Part shown: positions 53,098 through 64,000 of the stretch, one piece after another
Numbering within the stretch: position 1 is the first letter of the stretch
How the letters are laid out: the number at the start of each line of letters is the position of its first letter
DNA from: Leptodactylus fallax
Taxonomy: Eukaryota > Chordata > Amphibia > Anura > Leptodactylidae
Assembly (NCBI GenBank): GCA_947044405.1
Contig: CAMRHE010000356.1
Location: 1,674,001 to 1,738,000 of the forward strand
DNA length: 64,000 nucleotides
Reading direction: 5' to 3'
Notes under the pieces: generated by a model
The model's database searches: none
What the model saw: the letters and a program-made list of their open reading frames with translations, nothing else
Told to the model about the DNA's origin: nothing
Translations under genes and position numbers: made by a program

Positions 53098-54264
53098 TAA
53101 CCCCTTCCCACCAGTGACATTTTTCGATTTTCGTTTTTAACTCCCCTTCTTCCAAGCCCCATAACATATTTATTTTTCCGTTCTCAAAGCCATATGAGGG
53201 CTTGAGGTTTGCGGAACAAATTGTTCTTCATGATGCCATTTATTATTCTGTACAATGTATTGGGAAGCTGGAAAAAAATTCAGAATGGGGTGGATTTGAA
53301 GGAAAAAGTCCATTTGTGCAACTTTCTTACGGGCTTTGTTTTTGCGTCCTTCACTGACTGACATGTCACCTGTATTCTATGTTTCGATGCAATTCCAGGG
53401 ATATTAAATTTATATGTTTTTATTAATATATCAACCCCTTAACAAAAATGTAAAACTTTGCAAAAAAAATTTTTTTCTAAAAGTTGCCATATTCTGACAC
53501 CCGTAAATTTCCGTGTACAGGGATGCATAGGGCGTCTTTTGTTTTGCAGGGCCAGGTGTACTTTTTAGTTACACCATTTTGGGAATGTCTATGGCTTTGA
53601 TCACTTTCTGTTCAAATTTTTATCAGAAGCGAAAGAGTGAAAAAACTGCGGTTTGGCACTTTTGATATTTTTTTAACCGCTATGGTGTTTACCGTACAGG
53701 AAAAATATTTTTTATAAGTTTGTAGACCGGGTGTTTTCGGACACAGGGATACCTAAGGTGTATGTGTTTCACAGTAATATTTTACTTTTATATGTATTTT
53801 AGGGAAAGGGGAGTGATTTGAACTTTTAGGTTTTTGTTTTTTTTTGTTACTATTTTATTAGCCCCCCTAGGAGACTTGAACCTGCAATCATCTGATTGCA
53901 AGTCCCATAGACTACAATACAACGATATTGCAGTCTATGGGAAATTCACTACATAGCTATTGAGGCTGGTCATAATGCTAAGACAAGCCTGGGAGCCCTT
54001 ATAAGGCTTCCGGCTGTTGGAAGAACAGGTTGATCTCGCTGTGCGGGAAACGTTCTGCAACAATAAAGGTACGGGGTCAGTGTGGACCGGCCCCAGAGGC
54101 TACTTTTTTTTACTTTGGGGGGGATCCTGCCCTGCAATGCCTGCAATCAGAGTAGAATACAACAGAGACCCAGTTGCTATCGGCCATGCTTCAGGAGAGC
54201 ATACGCCATCTTTAAAGACCCGGCATCCGCCATACTATTACGGCGGATGTCGGAAAAGGGTTAA
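53098..54264. repeat. Dispersed element with CCCCTTCCC / GGGTTAA ends
   Basis: Starts TAACCCCTTCCCACCAGTGA and ends GGCGGATGTCGGAAAAGGGT-TAA, approximate inverted termini. A hairpin lies next to the right end (54226-54251, CATCCGCC...GGCGGATG). The block GCGGAACAAATTGTTCTTCA..GATGCCATTTATTATTC (53212-53257) recurs at 60237-60275. A second broken copy of the start is at 59578. It is a common frog repeat; the class is uncertain. Short frames inside show no domain. Confidence 0.6.
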
Positions 54265-54380
54265 AGGAAGTCTGTCACAAGAACAGTCCCTACTGATCTA
54301 TATGCACAATCAGATAGCTCGAGTTCACAAGTTGTTCTTATAGTTCAACTGGGACTAATCTGGTGACAGACTCCCTTTAA
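54261..54380. mobile_element. TTAA-flanked MITE, 120 bp
   Basis: TTAA at 54261-54264 and 54377-54380. Ends AGGAAGTCTGTCAC and, from the right, AGGGAGTCTGTCACCAG. The left TTAA is shared with the end of the neighbouring repeat, so the MITE sits exactly at its edge. Confidence 0.8.
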
Positions 54381-54471
54381 AGAACTGTAAAAGAATTTGA
54401 TGATTTTTATATTTTCAACACAAGGAGTGGGGTTTTATAAGAATGGCATCATCTGACAACAGCACTGGATT

Positions 54472-54694
54472 AAGATGTCCCAAATTTAGTAAGAGGCCCA
54501 TGGCGAGAAATTTAACCCATCATTTGACAGTTTATGCATCTGAAAAACAAATCTGTCATTTATGCCAGTTTTTGTTGTACATTATAGTAAATATTTTGGG
54601 CAGTGAAAGGCTCTGCCCCTTTACACTAAGCCATGCTCCACCTTATTCAGAAATGCCACGAGCAATGAAAAAGTCGCAAATCTTTGTGTAATAA
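54472..54694. repeat. Dispersed repeat, left part (right part at 56958-57012)
   Basis: Contains AAATCTGTCATTTATGCCAG. The right part has TGGCACCAGAAAACTGGCAT-AAAT, like 4450. GTGTAATAA occurs at both junctions (54686-54694 and 56958-56966), suggesting one repeat opened by the MITE at 54695. Confidence 0.5.
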
Positions 54695-55177
54695 GGCAGG
54701 GTTCACAATACCGTTGGATTCCGTTATGAAGGTGTCCGTTAACAAAAAAAAAACGGACACCTATCATAATAGACATTAACGGACACTAACTGATGTTAAT
54801 GTGTCTGTTTTTTTAACTGATCCAATTAATGGATCATTTTAAAAAATGGACACATTAGCATCAGTTAGCATCAGTTAGTGTCCGTTTTTTAACACTGTTC
54901 GTTTTTTTTTGTTTTTTGTTTCTGCTTTCTGAGCATGCACAGAAAAAAAAACGGACATTAAATAACGGACAGTAACTGATGGCCATCAGTTACTGTCCGT
55001 TATAAGTCCGTTATCCATAGACTTCAATGTTAAAAAAAATAACGGACACTTGCTGTCCGTCAAGAATCCGTTTTTCCAAATGGACAAAAAAGTCCTGCAT
55101 GTAGGATTTTTTGTCTGCGGAAAACAAATGGACTTCTGATGGATTGGGTGTAAACAGACACAAACAGACACAATATA

Positions 55178-56817
<1,640 letters not shown>

Positions 56818-57012
56818 TAAAAACCCATTGAAATTAATGGAAATTTTAACGGATTTCTGACGGTTCAGCTAGTGTCCGATGCTAAAATCTTGTAACAGAC
56901 AATAGCTAAGGACACTACTGACGGTCACCAACAGTAGTGTGAACGCCCTCTAACAGTGTGTAATAAAATTTGCAATTTTTTGGCACCAGAAAACTGGCAT
57001 AAATTGACTGCA

Positions 57013-57241
57013 GTCCTGTCCACTGTATAGTAGTGGTTCCGGGGAATTGCAGCGCCTCTTCTTTTACTTGAATAGTAGCAAAATGCATGCACTCTTTGTA
57101 CACTGCACTAGCTTCCAGCGCCTGCAAGCTCCTGGAACAGCTGATCTATACTGCGTCCAGGTATCTGACCCACACAGTTCACATACTGGTCTGTGAATAG
57201 ATCATCAGTATGAAAACATTATTTGGTGCCAGAAAACCCCT
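57013..57241. other. Unassigned DNA
   Basis: Nothing recognised. Confidence 0.4.
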
Positions 57242-57511
57242 TTAAAGGTCCTCCATAAAAAAAAAAAAAAATTACATTATCCTTACAGAGGTTTTCCAGG
57301 GCTGACCTAAGGATAGGTCATCAAAATGTGACCAGCTGGTTCAAGAGGATGCTGCTTTACTAAATATTGAGCTCAGCACTGTACATAGCATACACGCTGT
57401 GCTTAGTATTGCACCTTCAATGGGACCAAGTTGCTGATCTACCATGTGACCGATGAACATTACATCATTGGCACAGAGAAGAGACAGCAGTGCTTATGAA
57501 AACCCCTTTAA
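57242..57511. repeat. TTAA-flanked repeat (AAAACCCCTTTAA type)
   Basis: TTAA at 57242-57245 and 57508-57511. The right end GAAAACCCCTTTAA and the internal GAGGTTTTCCAGGGCTGACC-TAAGG are typical of a frog MITE group. The left half is diverged, so a complete inverted repeat is not shown. Confidence 0.5.
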
Positions 57512-58654
57512 GTATTATGAAAATATATATCTAGACACTCCTTTTACCCAATCTATTTTTGTTCTAGTTTCTTTAGATGGTTATAGTGGAAGCCTTTTGG
57601 TCTGAGCCGCTACAAAAGATTTTATTTATGGCAGGTATCTGGACATAATATTACTAGTCAGAAAAAGTAATATAATGACTTATCGACTTCCATGGGAGAA
57701 TGATCAGGTGTATTACCTTTGACATGCATAGAGGTCACTGTGCTGTTTCCATCACCTGGTGTCACCCATTTCTCATTAATCTTCTCTTATCTGCTTCAAG
57801 CTTTATATTTGAGATCTCTCTTTACATTGTAATCCTACTTCTGATGATAACGACATGACAGCTGAAAAGTAATCTCTACAGAAAAGGAAAAAACGTCTAC
57901 ATATCAGGAGGCTCAGTGGCCACTGTGAGACTGCAGATTTTTTTACATATATTTTTTCAAAATCACAAGGTTAAAAAAAGCATATATTTACTGTAAGTTT
58001 TCACGAATAGTTTATTTCTTAATAATATATTCTATTTAATGGAAAACCAAATGACAGATATGAAAAACTGAACAATAATATAAAAAACTAAACCAAATGA
58101 CAAATTTTGCCTTTGAAAAAAGATTATTAGCTTCTACTTACTGCAAAATTTTGGAGGATTCCAAACAAGAAACATGATGTGGAGTACTTATGGGAGCAGG
58201 ACTGACCCATTCTGTTCAGGATTTCACCAGCAGATGTCATTGTCCAAGCAATAAAAAGTATTGTTACTTTCCACCAACTCTGTTATGTTAGCCTCCCATA
58301 AAAATAAATCACTTTACTGTTTCAAAATCGCTGTTTAACTGTCCATGAAAAGAAGAAGCCTCATAAGACATCGATTACCTTTGAGCTCTCATCTGACAAT
58401 ATTCAATCATAAATGACAATTCATATTGTCTTGCAGTTTTTGACTTAAAAGTATCAAATCACAATTTCTGGACTATTAAATACTGGACCAAAGGAATTGA
58501 CATAATACGTTTTTCAGTACCTTACACTTGATACCTGTATTATTAGATGATATGGTATATTCCATTCGTTTTACAACACATGACGTACAATATTATCATA
58601 GACATAAAATCATAATGCAACAGTAATGAACATTTGCTAAGATCAAAGTTTCAG
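57512..58654. other. Unassigned AT-rich DNA
   Basis: No recognisable gene or element. Confidence 0.45.
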
Positions 58655-58785
58655 ACTAGTGAGGAAAGTAGTGGAAGAGTGAAGAAATCAGGCGATACCT
58701 TTTAGAGGTATCGCCTGATTTCTTCACTCTTCCACTACTTTCAATGGCTAACACGGTACAACATTATACTACTAGTGAGGAAAGT
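58655..58785. repeat. Fold-back insertion with 15-bp direct flanks
   Basis: ACTAGTGAGGAAAGT is repeated exactly at 58655-58669 and 58771-58785. Between them 58664-58699 and 58707-58742 are perfect 36-bp inverted repeats (GAAAGTAGTGGAAGAGTGAA...GGCGATACC) with a 7-base loop. The right half, read in reverse, is the start of the dispersed repeat at 34813 (AGTATAATGTTGTACCGTG). The insertion is therefore the beginning of that repeat in inverted plus direct copy. Confidence 0.85.
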
Positions 58786-59577
58786 GTAATCCAATATTAG
58801 GTGACATGCCAGTTAGCACACAGAATGTGAGTAAGATGGCAGCTCACAGCCTCATTTCACTAATGATATTCACAACCCCTTCAAGGACACTGAAAGACTC
58901 AATTGATTCCTCTATCACAGATTGTATGAAATTTTCTATTGATGCCACATGCCATTGTGTTTATGGACCTTATTAATTCCCAGTCTTTAGATTTCTATAT
59001 GTATGACAAAATCATCTGACTCTGGTATGAGGCAAACAAGAACACAGGAAACAAAACTAGACAAAAAGTATAACAAAATACATTTTTTTACTATTTCCTT
59101 TTATTGTCATTTGCATCACTTTATTTGTGAATGTAACATTGTATAAGCATACAATGGTATATGTCACACATAGTAAAAAAAAAATACAATACAGTGTAGT
59201 ATACATGTTTTACTGTATTCCTCTGCATAGTCTACTAAAAGTAAATGCTTCCTTTGAGCATGGGTCAGAGTATACTGGAGCTGGTTTAACTATGCTGAGT
59301 AGGGTTGCCACCCAGCTGGAGAATAACTATTGCTTGGATTTTGCCAGCAGTGCCATACTGACGCTGAGCTGCTCTACCTGGAGGACAGATAAGAGTTTTA
59401 CATTTGTCATCATATATGGTGATGGAAGTCAGAATAGACAAAGCCCATGACTTCTGCCTCATACCAGAGAAGTGTTTAGTTATCAGTCCATGTTGTAAAG
59501 ATGTAATAGAATGATGCAGCAGGACAATGAACCCAAACATAAGAACAAAAACTGTTCTCAGTTACCCAATAAAATAT
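58786..59577. other. Unassigned DNA
   Basis: A possible old hAT-like start, GAGTAGGGTTGCCACCCAGC, lies near 59299. No partner end was found. No gene. Confidence 0.4.
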
Positions 59578-60358
59578 TACCCCCTCCCACCTCGTTTTTC
59601 AATTTTCATTTCTGACTCCCTGCTTTCCAAAAGCCATGTAATAGGACATGTTTTTTTTTCACAAAATCATAGTATCTTGACGTGACATGACAGTGTTAAT
59701 GTCTTACTGATCAGTTTGTATGTATTTCTTTTTGTCCATCTATAGGACATTTCTGTTATTGATCACTCTGTAATTCTGTATACTATTTTGTTACTGATCA
59801 GTAGCTAAATATTCCTTCACATTTCTTGGACACTCACATTCCAGCTATAGCATATATGGTAATGTCCATTTGTCCACACACAGTCATGAAACCACTCCTA
59901 GCCCCTCCTAGTTCAAATTGATATAAAGACCCCTAGAGATGATTGTGCCAAGTAGTCTCAGCATGGACTATGAATAGGTGCCTTGCATGTCTGGAAGTCA
60001 TCGAACGATGGGCATATATCAGTGCATTACATATAATGAGGATCCCCATGCTGTGAACTATTTCATCATTAGTAACCATTTGTTTTATCTCTTTTGATTT
60101 ATTAAACACTTATTATTTTATTATATTCTGGTGTGATTATAGTCATTCTTTGACCATCTTTGAATTAACCTGTTTTAAAAATCCCAGTTTGCCTACAAGC
60201 CAAACATTCACAGAGCTGTATGAGCACATAATTTTTGCGGGACAAATTGTACTTCGTTATGGTACCATTTAATATTCCATACGATGTATGAAAAGCTGGA
60301 AAAAATTCTGTATGGGGTGGAATTAAAGAAAAACTGTGTTTGTGCAACTTGAGGGTAG
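59578..60358. repeat. Second copy of the 53098 element, interrupted
   Basis: 59578-59665 matches the start of 53098-54264 (CCCTCCCACCTCGTTTTTCA, then a CCAAAAGCCATGTAATAGG block). 60190-60358 matches its continuation (TTTTTGCGGGACAAATTGTA, GTATGGGGTGGAATTAAAG). The roughly 530 bp between them (59666-60190) is absent from the first copy and is not recognised, so it is a probable insertion. Confidence 0.6.
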
Positions 60359-60560
60359 GTTCACATATATCAGTTGCATCAGTATCAGTTTTTTTGTGCC
60401 TTAGTCATTACAACTGATGCCAAAACTGATGTGAAAATCAGGCTTTTTTACAAATTTCTACTCCAAAACCTTAAGTTGTCATAAGTTGTCATCAGTTTTT
60501 ACCATGACGGTCCACAAGGCATGATGGGCTGCTGAAGCCAATAGAATAAAGGTACTCAAC
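60359..60560. repeat. MITE end fragment with TAGGTTCACATATATCAG
   Basis: Starts GGTAGGTTCACATATATCAG and contains ATCAGTT/AACTGAT inverted motifs. Same terminal style as 54695. The right end is not found. Confidence 0.5.
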
Positions 60561-60626
60561 TACTTTTAGTAAATTAAGTTGACTGGGATCCGCCATCAAG
60601 TAAAGGTCCAAGCTGAACACGTCCAG

Positions 60627-60711
60627 TATTTATGGTATCTTTCAGCCAAAAAGACACGTCTGACTATAAGATGCACCCCAGGTTTAAACAAGAAAATAAG
60701 GATTAGGCCGA
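60627..60711. mobile_element. End of a dispersed DNA element (TATAAGATGCACC)
   Basis: GACTATAAGATGCACCCCAG-GTTTAAAC with AAGAAAATAAGG is close to a well-known vertebrate repeat end (ACTATAAGACGCACC). It directly precedes the minisatellite at 60712, which may be its interior. Confidence 0.45.
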
Positions 60712-61950
60712 GGGTGACTAACATGGCATTACACTGTGCGGGTGGTGACTAACATGGCATTGTACAGTGTGGGGGGCACTAACGTGGCATTACCGTGTGT
60801 GGGGTGGCTAACATGGCATTATACTGTGCAGGGGGCACTAATGTGGCATTATACTGTGAAGGGGGTACTAACATGGCATTACACAGTGTAAGGGGGCAAC
60901 TAACATGGCATTATACTGTGCGGGGGCACCTAACGTGGCGTTATATTGTTCCGGGGCACTTAACGTGGAATTATATTGTGCAGAGCGCAATAACGTGGCA
61001 TTATACTGTAGGGAGCACTACGGAACATTGGGGGGCACCTAACGTGGCATTATACTGTTCCGGGGCACTTAATGTGGAATTATATCGTGCAGGGGGCAAC
61101 TAATGTGGCATTATACTGTGCGGGTGGTGACTAAAATGGTATTATACTGTGCAGGGGGCAATAATGTGGCATTATACTGTGCAGGGGGCACTAACGTGGC
61201 ATTACACGGTGTGGGGGGGCAACTAACTTGTCATTATACTGTGCGGGAGCACCTAACGTGGCGTTATATTGTTCCGGGGCACTTAACATGGAATTATATT
61301 GTGCAGGGCACAATAACGTGGCATTATACTGTAGGGAGCACTACGGAATATTGGGGGCCACCTAACGTGGCATTATACTGTTCCGGGGCACTTAATGTGG
61401 AATTATATTGTGCAGGGGGCAATTAACGTGGCATTATACTGTGCGGGTGGTGACTAACATGGTATTATACTGTGCAGGGGGCACTAATGTGGCATTATAC
61501 TGTGCAGGGGGCACTAACGTGGCATTACACGGTGTGGGGGGGCAACTAACATGTCATTATACTGTGCGGGAGCACCTAACGTGGCGTTATACTATGTCGG
61601 GGCACTTAACATGGAATTATATTGTGCAGGGGGCAATAATGTGGCATTATACTGTATGGGGGCACTAAGGAACATTGGGGGGCACCTAATGTGGCATTAT
61701 ACTGTGTCGGGGCACTTAACATGGAATTATACTGTAGGGGGCACTAAGGAACATTGGGGGACACCTAATGTGGCATTATACTGTGCCGGGGCACTTAACA
61801 TGGAATTATATTGTGCAGGCGGCCACTAACGTGGCATTATACTGTGCGAGGGCACCTAATGTGGCATTATACTGTGCCTGGACACTTAACGTGGAATTAT
61901 ACTGTAGGTTGGCACTAAGGAACATTAATACTGTGGGTGGGGGCATTAAG
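60712..61950 (+). repeat. Minisatellite, about 30-bp unit, with 323-bp higher-order period
   Basis: The unit is GGCACTAACGTGGCATTATA then CTGTGCAGG, with variants (TTCCGGGGCACTTAACGTGG, GTAGGGAGCACTACGGAA). Landmark variants recur at a fixed distance: CGGAACATTGG at 61021 and CGGAATATTGG at 61343, then an AGGAACATTGG near 61668; CGGGTGGTGACT at 61121 and 61444. Blocks of about ten units were therefore duplicated together. Frames of about 100 residues (repeated NVALYCAGG) arise from the repeat and are not genes. Confidence 0.92.
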
Positions 61951-62240
61951 GAGCATTGTAATGTGATGGACATCAGTGCTCCCACACAGTATAATGCCCC
62001 ATTATTGTGCTTCCTCTGTATGCCCCTTAGCAGGGCCATTTTAACACATTGGTGAGTTCAATGCAAAGGTTTTATAAGTGGGCCCCCCATTACCACCACT
62101 TAGGAATACCCAACTTGCACAAATTATAATTCCCCCTTAGAGGCTCTAACACAGTATAATGCCTCCCTAGTGGTCCCTTACAATATAATGTCCCCCTCCA
62201 GCTATCCCTACAGTTTAATGTCCCTGTCCATCCAGTTTAA
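61951..62240. mobile_element. hAT-like fragment (AGGGCCATTTTAACAC end)
   Basis: GCAGGGCCATTTTAACACATTGG (first 20 bases at 62031-62050) matches 8306. It continues with AACACAGTATAATGCCTCCC and CAATATAATGTCCCCCTCC spaced blocks. These inner blocks are the reverse complement of the neighbouring minisatellite's unit, so array and fragment probably share an origin. Confidence 0.6.
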
Positions 62241-62940
62241 CCTTTTCAATGCCAGGGATTTTCAGATTATTATTTTTTTCTCCGCTGGCTGCCAGGATAA
62301 TTTTCACAGTTTTGAGATGGACAAATAAAACCTAAATTGCAACATTAAAAAATTACACTAACCCCCCATACCTATATATTTTCTGAAAGTAGACACCTGC
62401 AGCATTGTGAAAATGCCACTTGGTACTGTATGCGAACAGGCACCTTCATGCAATTTTGATTTAAAGTGCATGTTCTTTAAAAAAAAAAAATGCAATTAAA
62501 TTCATATTAGTTGCTAAAAGTGGAAACGAAACAAAAAGTTATATGCACCACACCTCCTAAAAATAAGAGTTCAACATGTGCAGAGTTCATTCATATCACT
62601 AAGGCCTTCCCCTGCATGCACATATCTTCAGAAAATCACCAGAACTGGAAGAAAATAATAGATCAAAGTGTACACAATTTCTATATACCGCAAACATCAA
62701 CTACAACAAGAGCTTGTACAGTTAAAAACACTGATACAGAAGACAAGCAAGATTTTGCTGTCATTCGCTATGTTAAAAATCTATACTGCAGATAGACAGA
62801 TTCTGAAAAGAAAAAATATAACAGGGCGCTGCCTTGTGTGGAACCTTAAATGTCCAAGTGAAATAATCCCAGGCTCCTTTTATAGGTGGAAAATTACCTT
62901 GAGATGTTGTGTGATACACAACAACTTTTGTGTCTTATTA
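62241..62940. other. Unassigned AT-rich DNA
   Basis: No recognisable gene or element. Confidence 0.45.
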
Positions 62941-63330
62941 TAGCGGCTTTGTGGAGGTGCTGCAGTGATAGTGTCCCAGTCCTGAGCTCCAAAATAGAGA
63001 GACCAGGAAAAAGATAAATAATATGGGTGTGTGATTCTTCACAAAAAGCACAAGGCTGGACCCAATTTTCCTGCGCTCCCTCTTAGGCATCGCTGTGGCC
63101 ATGATTCCTCCAGATTAAATGGAAATTATTCCGAATTCGGTTGTCCAAAGATGGATTTTTTATTTGGAGTATACAAATAGCAATAAATGCAACAAAATAA
63201 AAAAACAAAAAAAGAAAAACCAGGTAGTAACGCGCTTCAGAGCCTACTGCTCCTTCCTCATAGTCCACTGGTATACTGATAGCCAATGTTTAGTGCAGCC
63301 TTATATAGTAGAAAGTACTGACATGTGACC
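62941..63330 (-). repeat. Dispersed anuran-type repeat with GCGCGTTACTACC block
   Basis: On the minus strand CTATGAGGAAGGAGCAGTAG-GCTCTGAAGCGCGTTA is followed by an A/T-rich run, GTCCAAAGATGG in reverse, and AATCTGGAGGAATCATGGCC. This order is known to me from frog genomic repeats (GAGGAAGG..GCGCGTT). The class is unknown and it is non-coding. Confidence 0.45.
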
Positions 63331-63759
63331 AATTAGGTTACTACAAAAAAAAGCACTTTAAAACAATCATGCACAATGATTTTAAAAGAATAATACTATG
63401 TCTGGTGTATGCACATATTGATCAATATCTTAGTATCCTTAGAAATCCAAATATACACAATTCCTGGATTTTTTTTTGAAGACTCACACATCCATATTAT
63501 TTATACTGCAAATAGCAAACTGTGATACCAAAATCTAACTTTTTTGAGATTGCACAACATACCGTATATAAAAACACAATTTAATATTTCATATATACAA
63601 CCACCTTCATGCAACTTTGCAACAAACAGAGATTACAAGCAAAAATTGCACAAAAATTCAAATTTGCCTCTAAAGTGCATGCTTACGCAATCCCTTTCTG
63701 CAAACAAAATGTACTTTTCAAAAGACTGCAAGATGTGAGACATTCCTACATACCACACA
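63331..63759. other. Unassigned AT-rich DNA
   Basis: No recognisable feature. Confidence 0.45.
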
Positions 63760-63761
63760 TA

Positions 63762-64000
63762 CAGTGGGGAAAAAAGTATTTAGTCAGCCACCAATTGTGC
63801 AAGTTCTCCCACTTAAAAAGATGAGAGAGGCCTGTAATTGACATCATAGGTAGACCTCAACTATGAGAGACAAAATGAGAAAACAAATCCAGAAAATCAC
63901 ATTGATTTTTTTAAGAATTTATTTCCAAATTATGGTGGAAAATAAGTATTTGGTCACCTACAAACAAGCAAGATTTCTGGCTCTCACAGACCTGTAACTT
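63762..64000. mobile_element. Tc1-like element, left end only (continues beyond the window)
   Basis: TA at 63760-63761, then CAGTGGGGAAAAAAGTATTT AGTCAGCCACCAATTGTGCA, a widespread vertebrate Tc1 terminus. An inner copy of the outer motif (GGAAAATAAGTATTTGGTCA-CC near 63938) gives the IR/DR arrangement. The transposase, if any, is outside the window. Confidence 0.88.

Noticed and set aside
54017..54343. 108-residue plus-strand frame
   Set aside because: It crosses the boundary between two non-coding repeats (53098 element and TTAA MITE) and has no domain.
60795..61829. Series of about 100-residue frames with repeated NVALYCAGG
   Set aside because: Translation of the 30-bp minisatellite; no start context, domain or non-repeat sequence.

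Overview
The window looks like an intergenic or intronic stretch of a large vertebrate genome, most probably an anuran amphibian. I found no host protein-coding gene and no tRNA, rRNA or other RNA gene on either strand. Almost everything recognisable is transposable-element sequence: a Ty3/gypsy LTR retrotransposon, five Tc1-like elements or parts of them, hAT elements with 8-bp target duplications, TTAA-flanked palindromic MITEs, CR1/L2/Rex1-type LINE remnants, and many copies of GC-rich palindromic MITEs whose ends carry TTAGGC and TTCACA motifs. The anuran assignment rests on this repeat mixture as I know it, not on a search.

Layout. 1-4412 is the 3' part of a Ty3/gypsy element (broken pol, then a 1013-bp LTR). 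4.4-20 kb is MITE-rich non-coding DNA with one old CR1/L2-like LINE tail (13.5-14.1 kb). 20.8-23.4 kb is a hAT element with an 8-bp target duplication; about 2.1 kb of it is a G-rich 34-bp minisatellite. 24.6-27.6 kb holds a mariner relic and a decayed BED-finger hAT transposase. 28.5-30.2 kb is a broken Tc1 element. 30-43 kb is MITE-rich, with a second hAT (37.07-38.23 kb) that also carries a small minisatellite. 43.5-46.2 kb is a second Tc1 copy of the same family in opposite orientation, split by a 5'-truncated Rex1/CR1-type LINE. 46.3-48.5 kb is a palindromic MITE that contains a small hAT and a Tc1/mariner element with an uninterrupted DD35E transposase. 53-57 kb holds MITEs, one of which contains another Tc1 element with an uninterrupted DD34E transposase. 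60.7-61.95 kb is a minisatellite with a higher-order period near 323 bp. A further Tc1-like end begins at 63762 and runs off the window.

The only apparently complete protein genes are the two Tc1/mariner transposases (47039-48055, minus strand; 55560-56594, plus strand). Other coding traces are relics with visible stops, frameshifts, truncations or insertions, apart from the LINE fragment, which is 5'-truncated but open. The long open frames across 21.1-23.4 kb and 60.8-61.9 kb are by-products of tandem repetition, not genes. The elements do not form a pathway. The informative content is their nesting order, their state of preservation, and the repeated occurrence of minisatellites inside hAT-like elements. 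I see no convincing new cellular system; the strongest candidate for something under-described is that hAT-minisatellite association.
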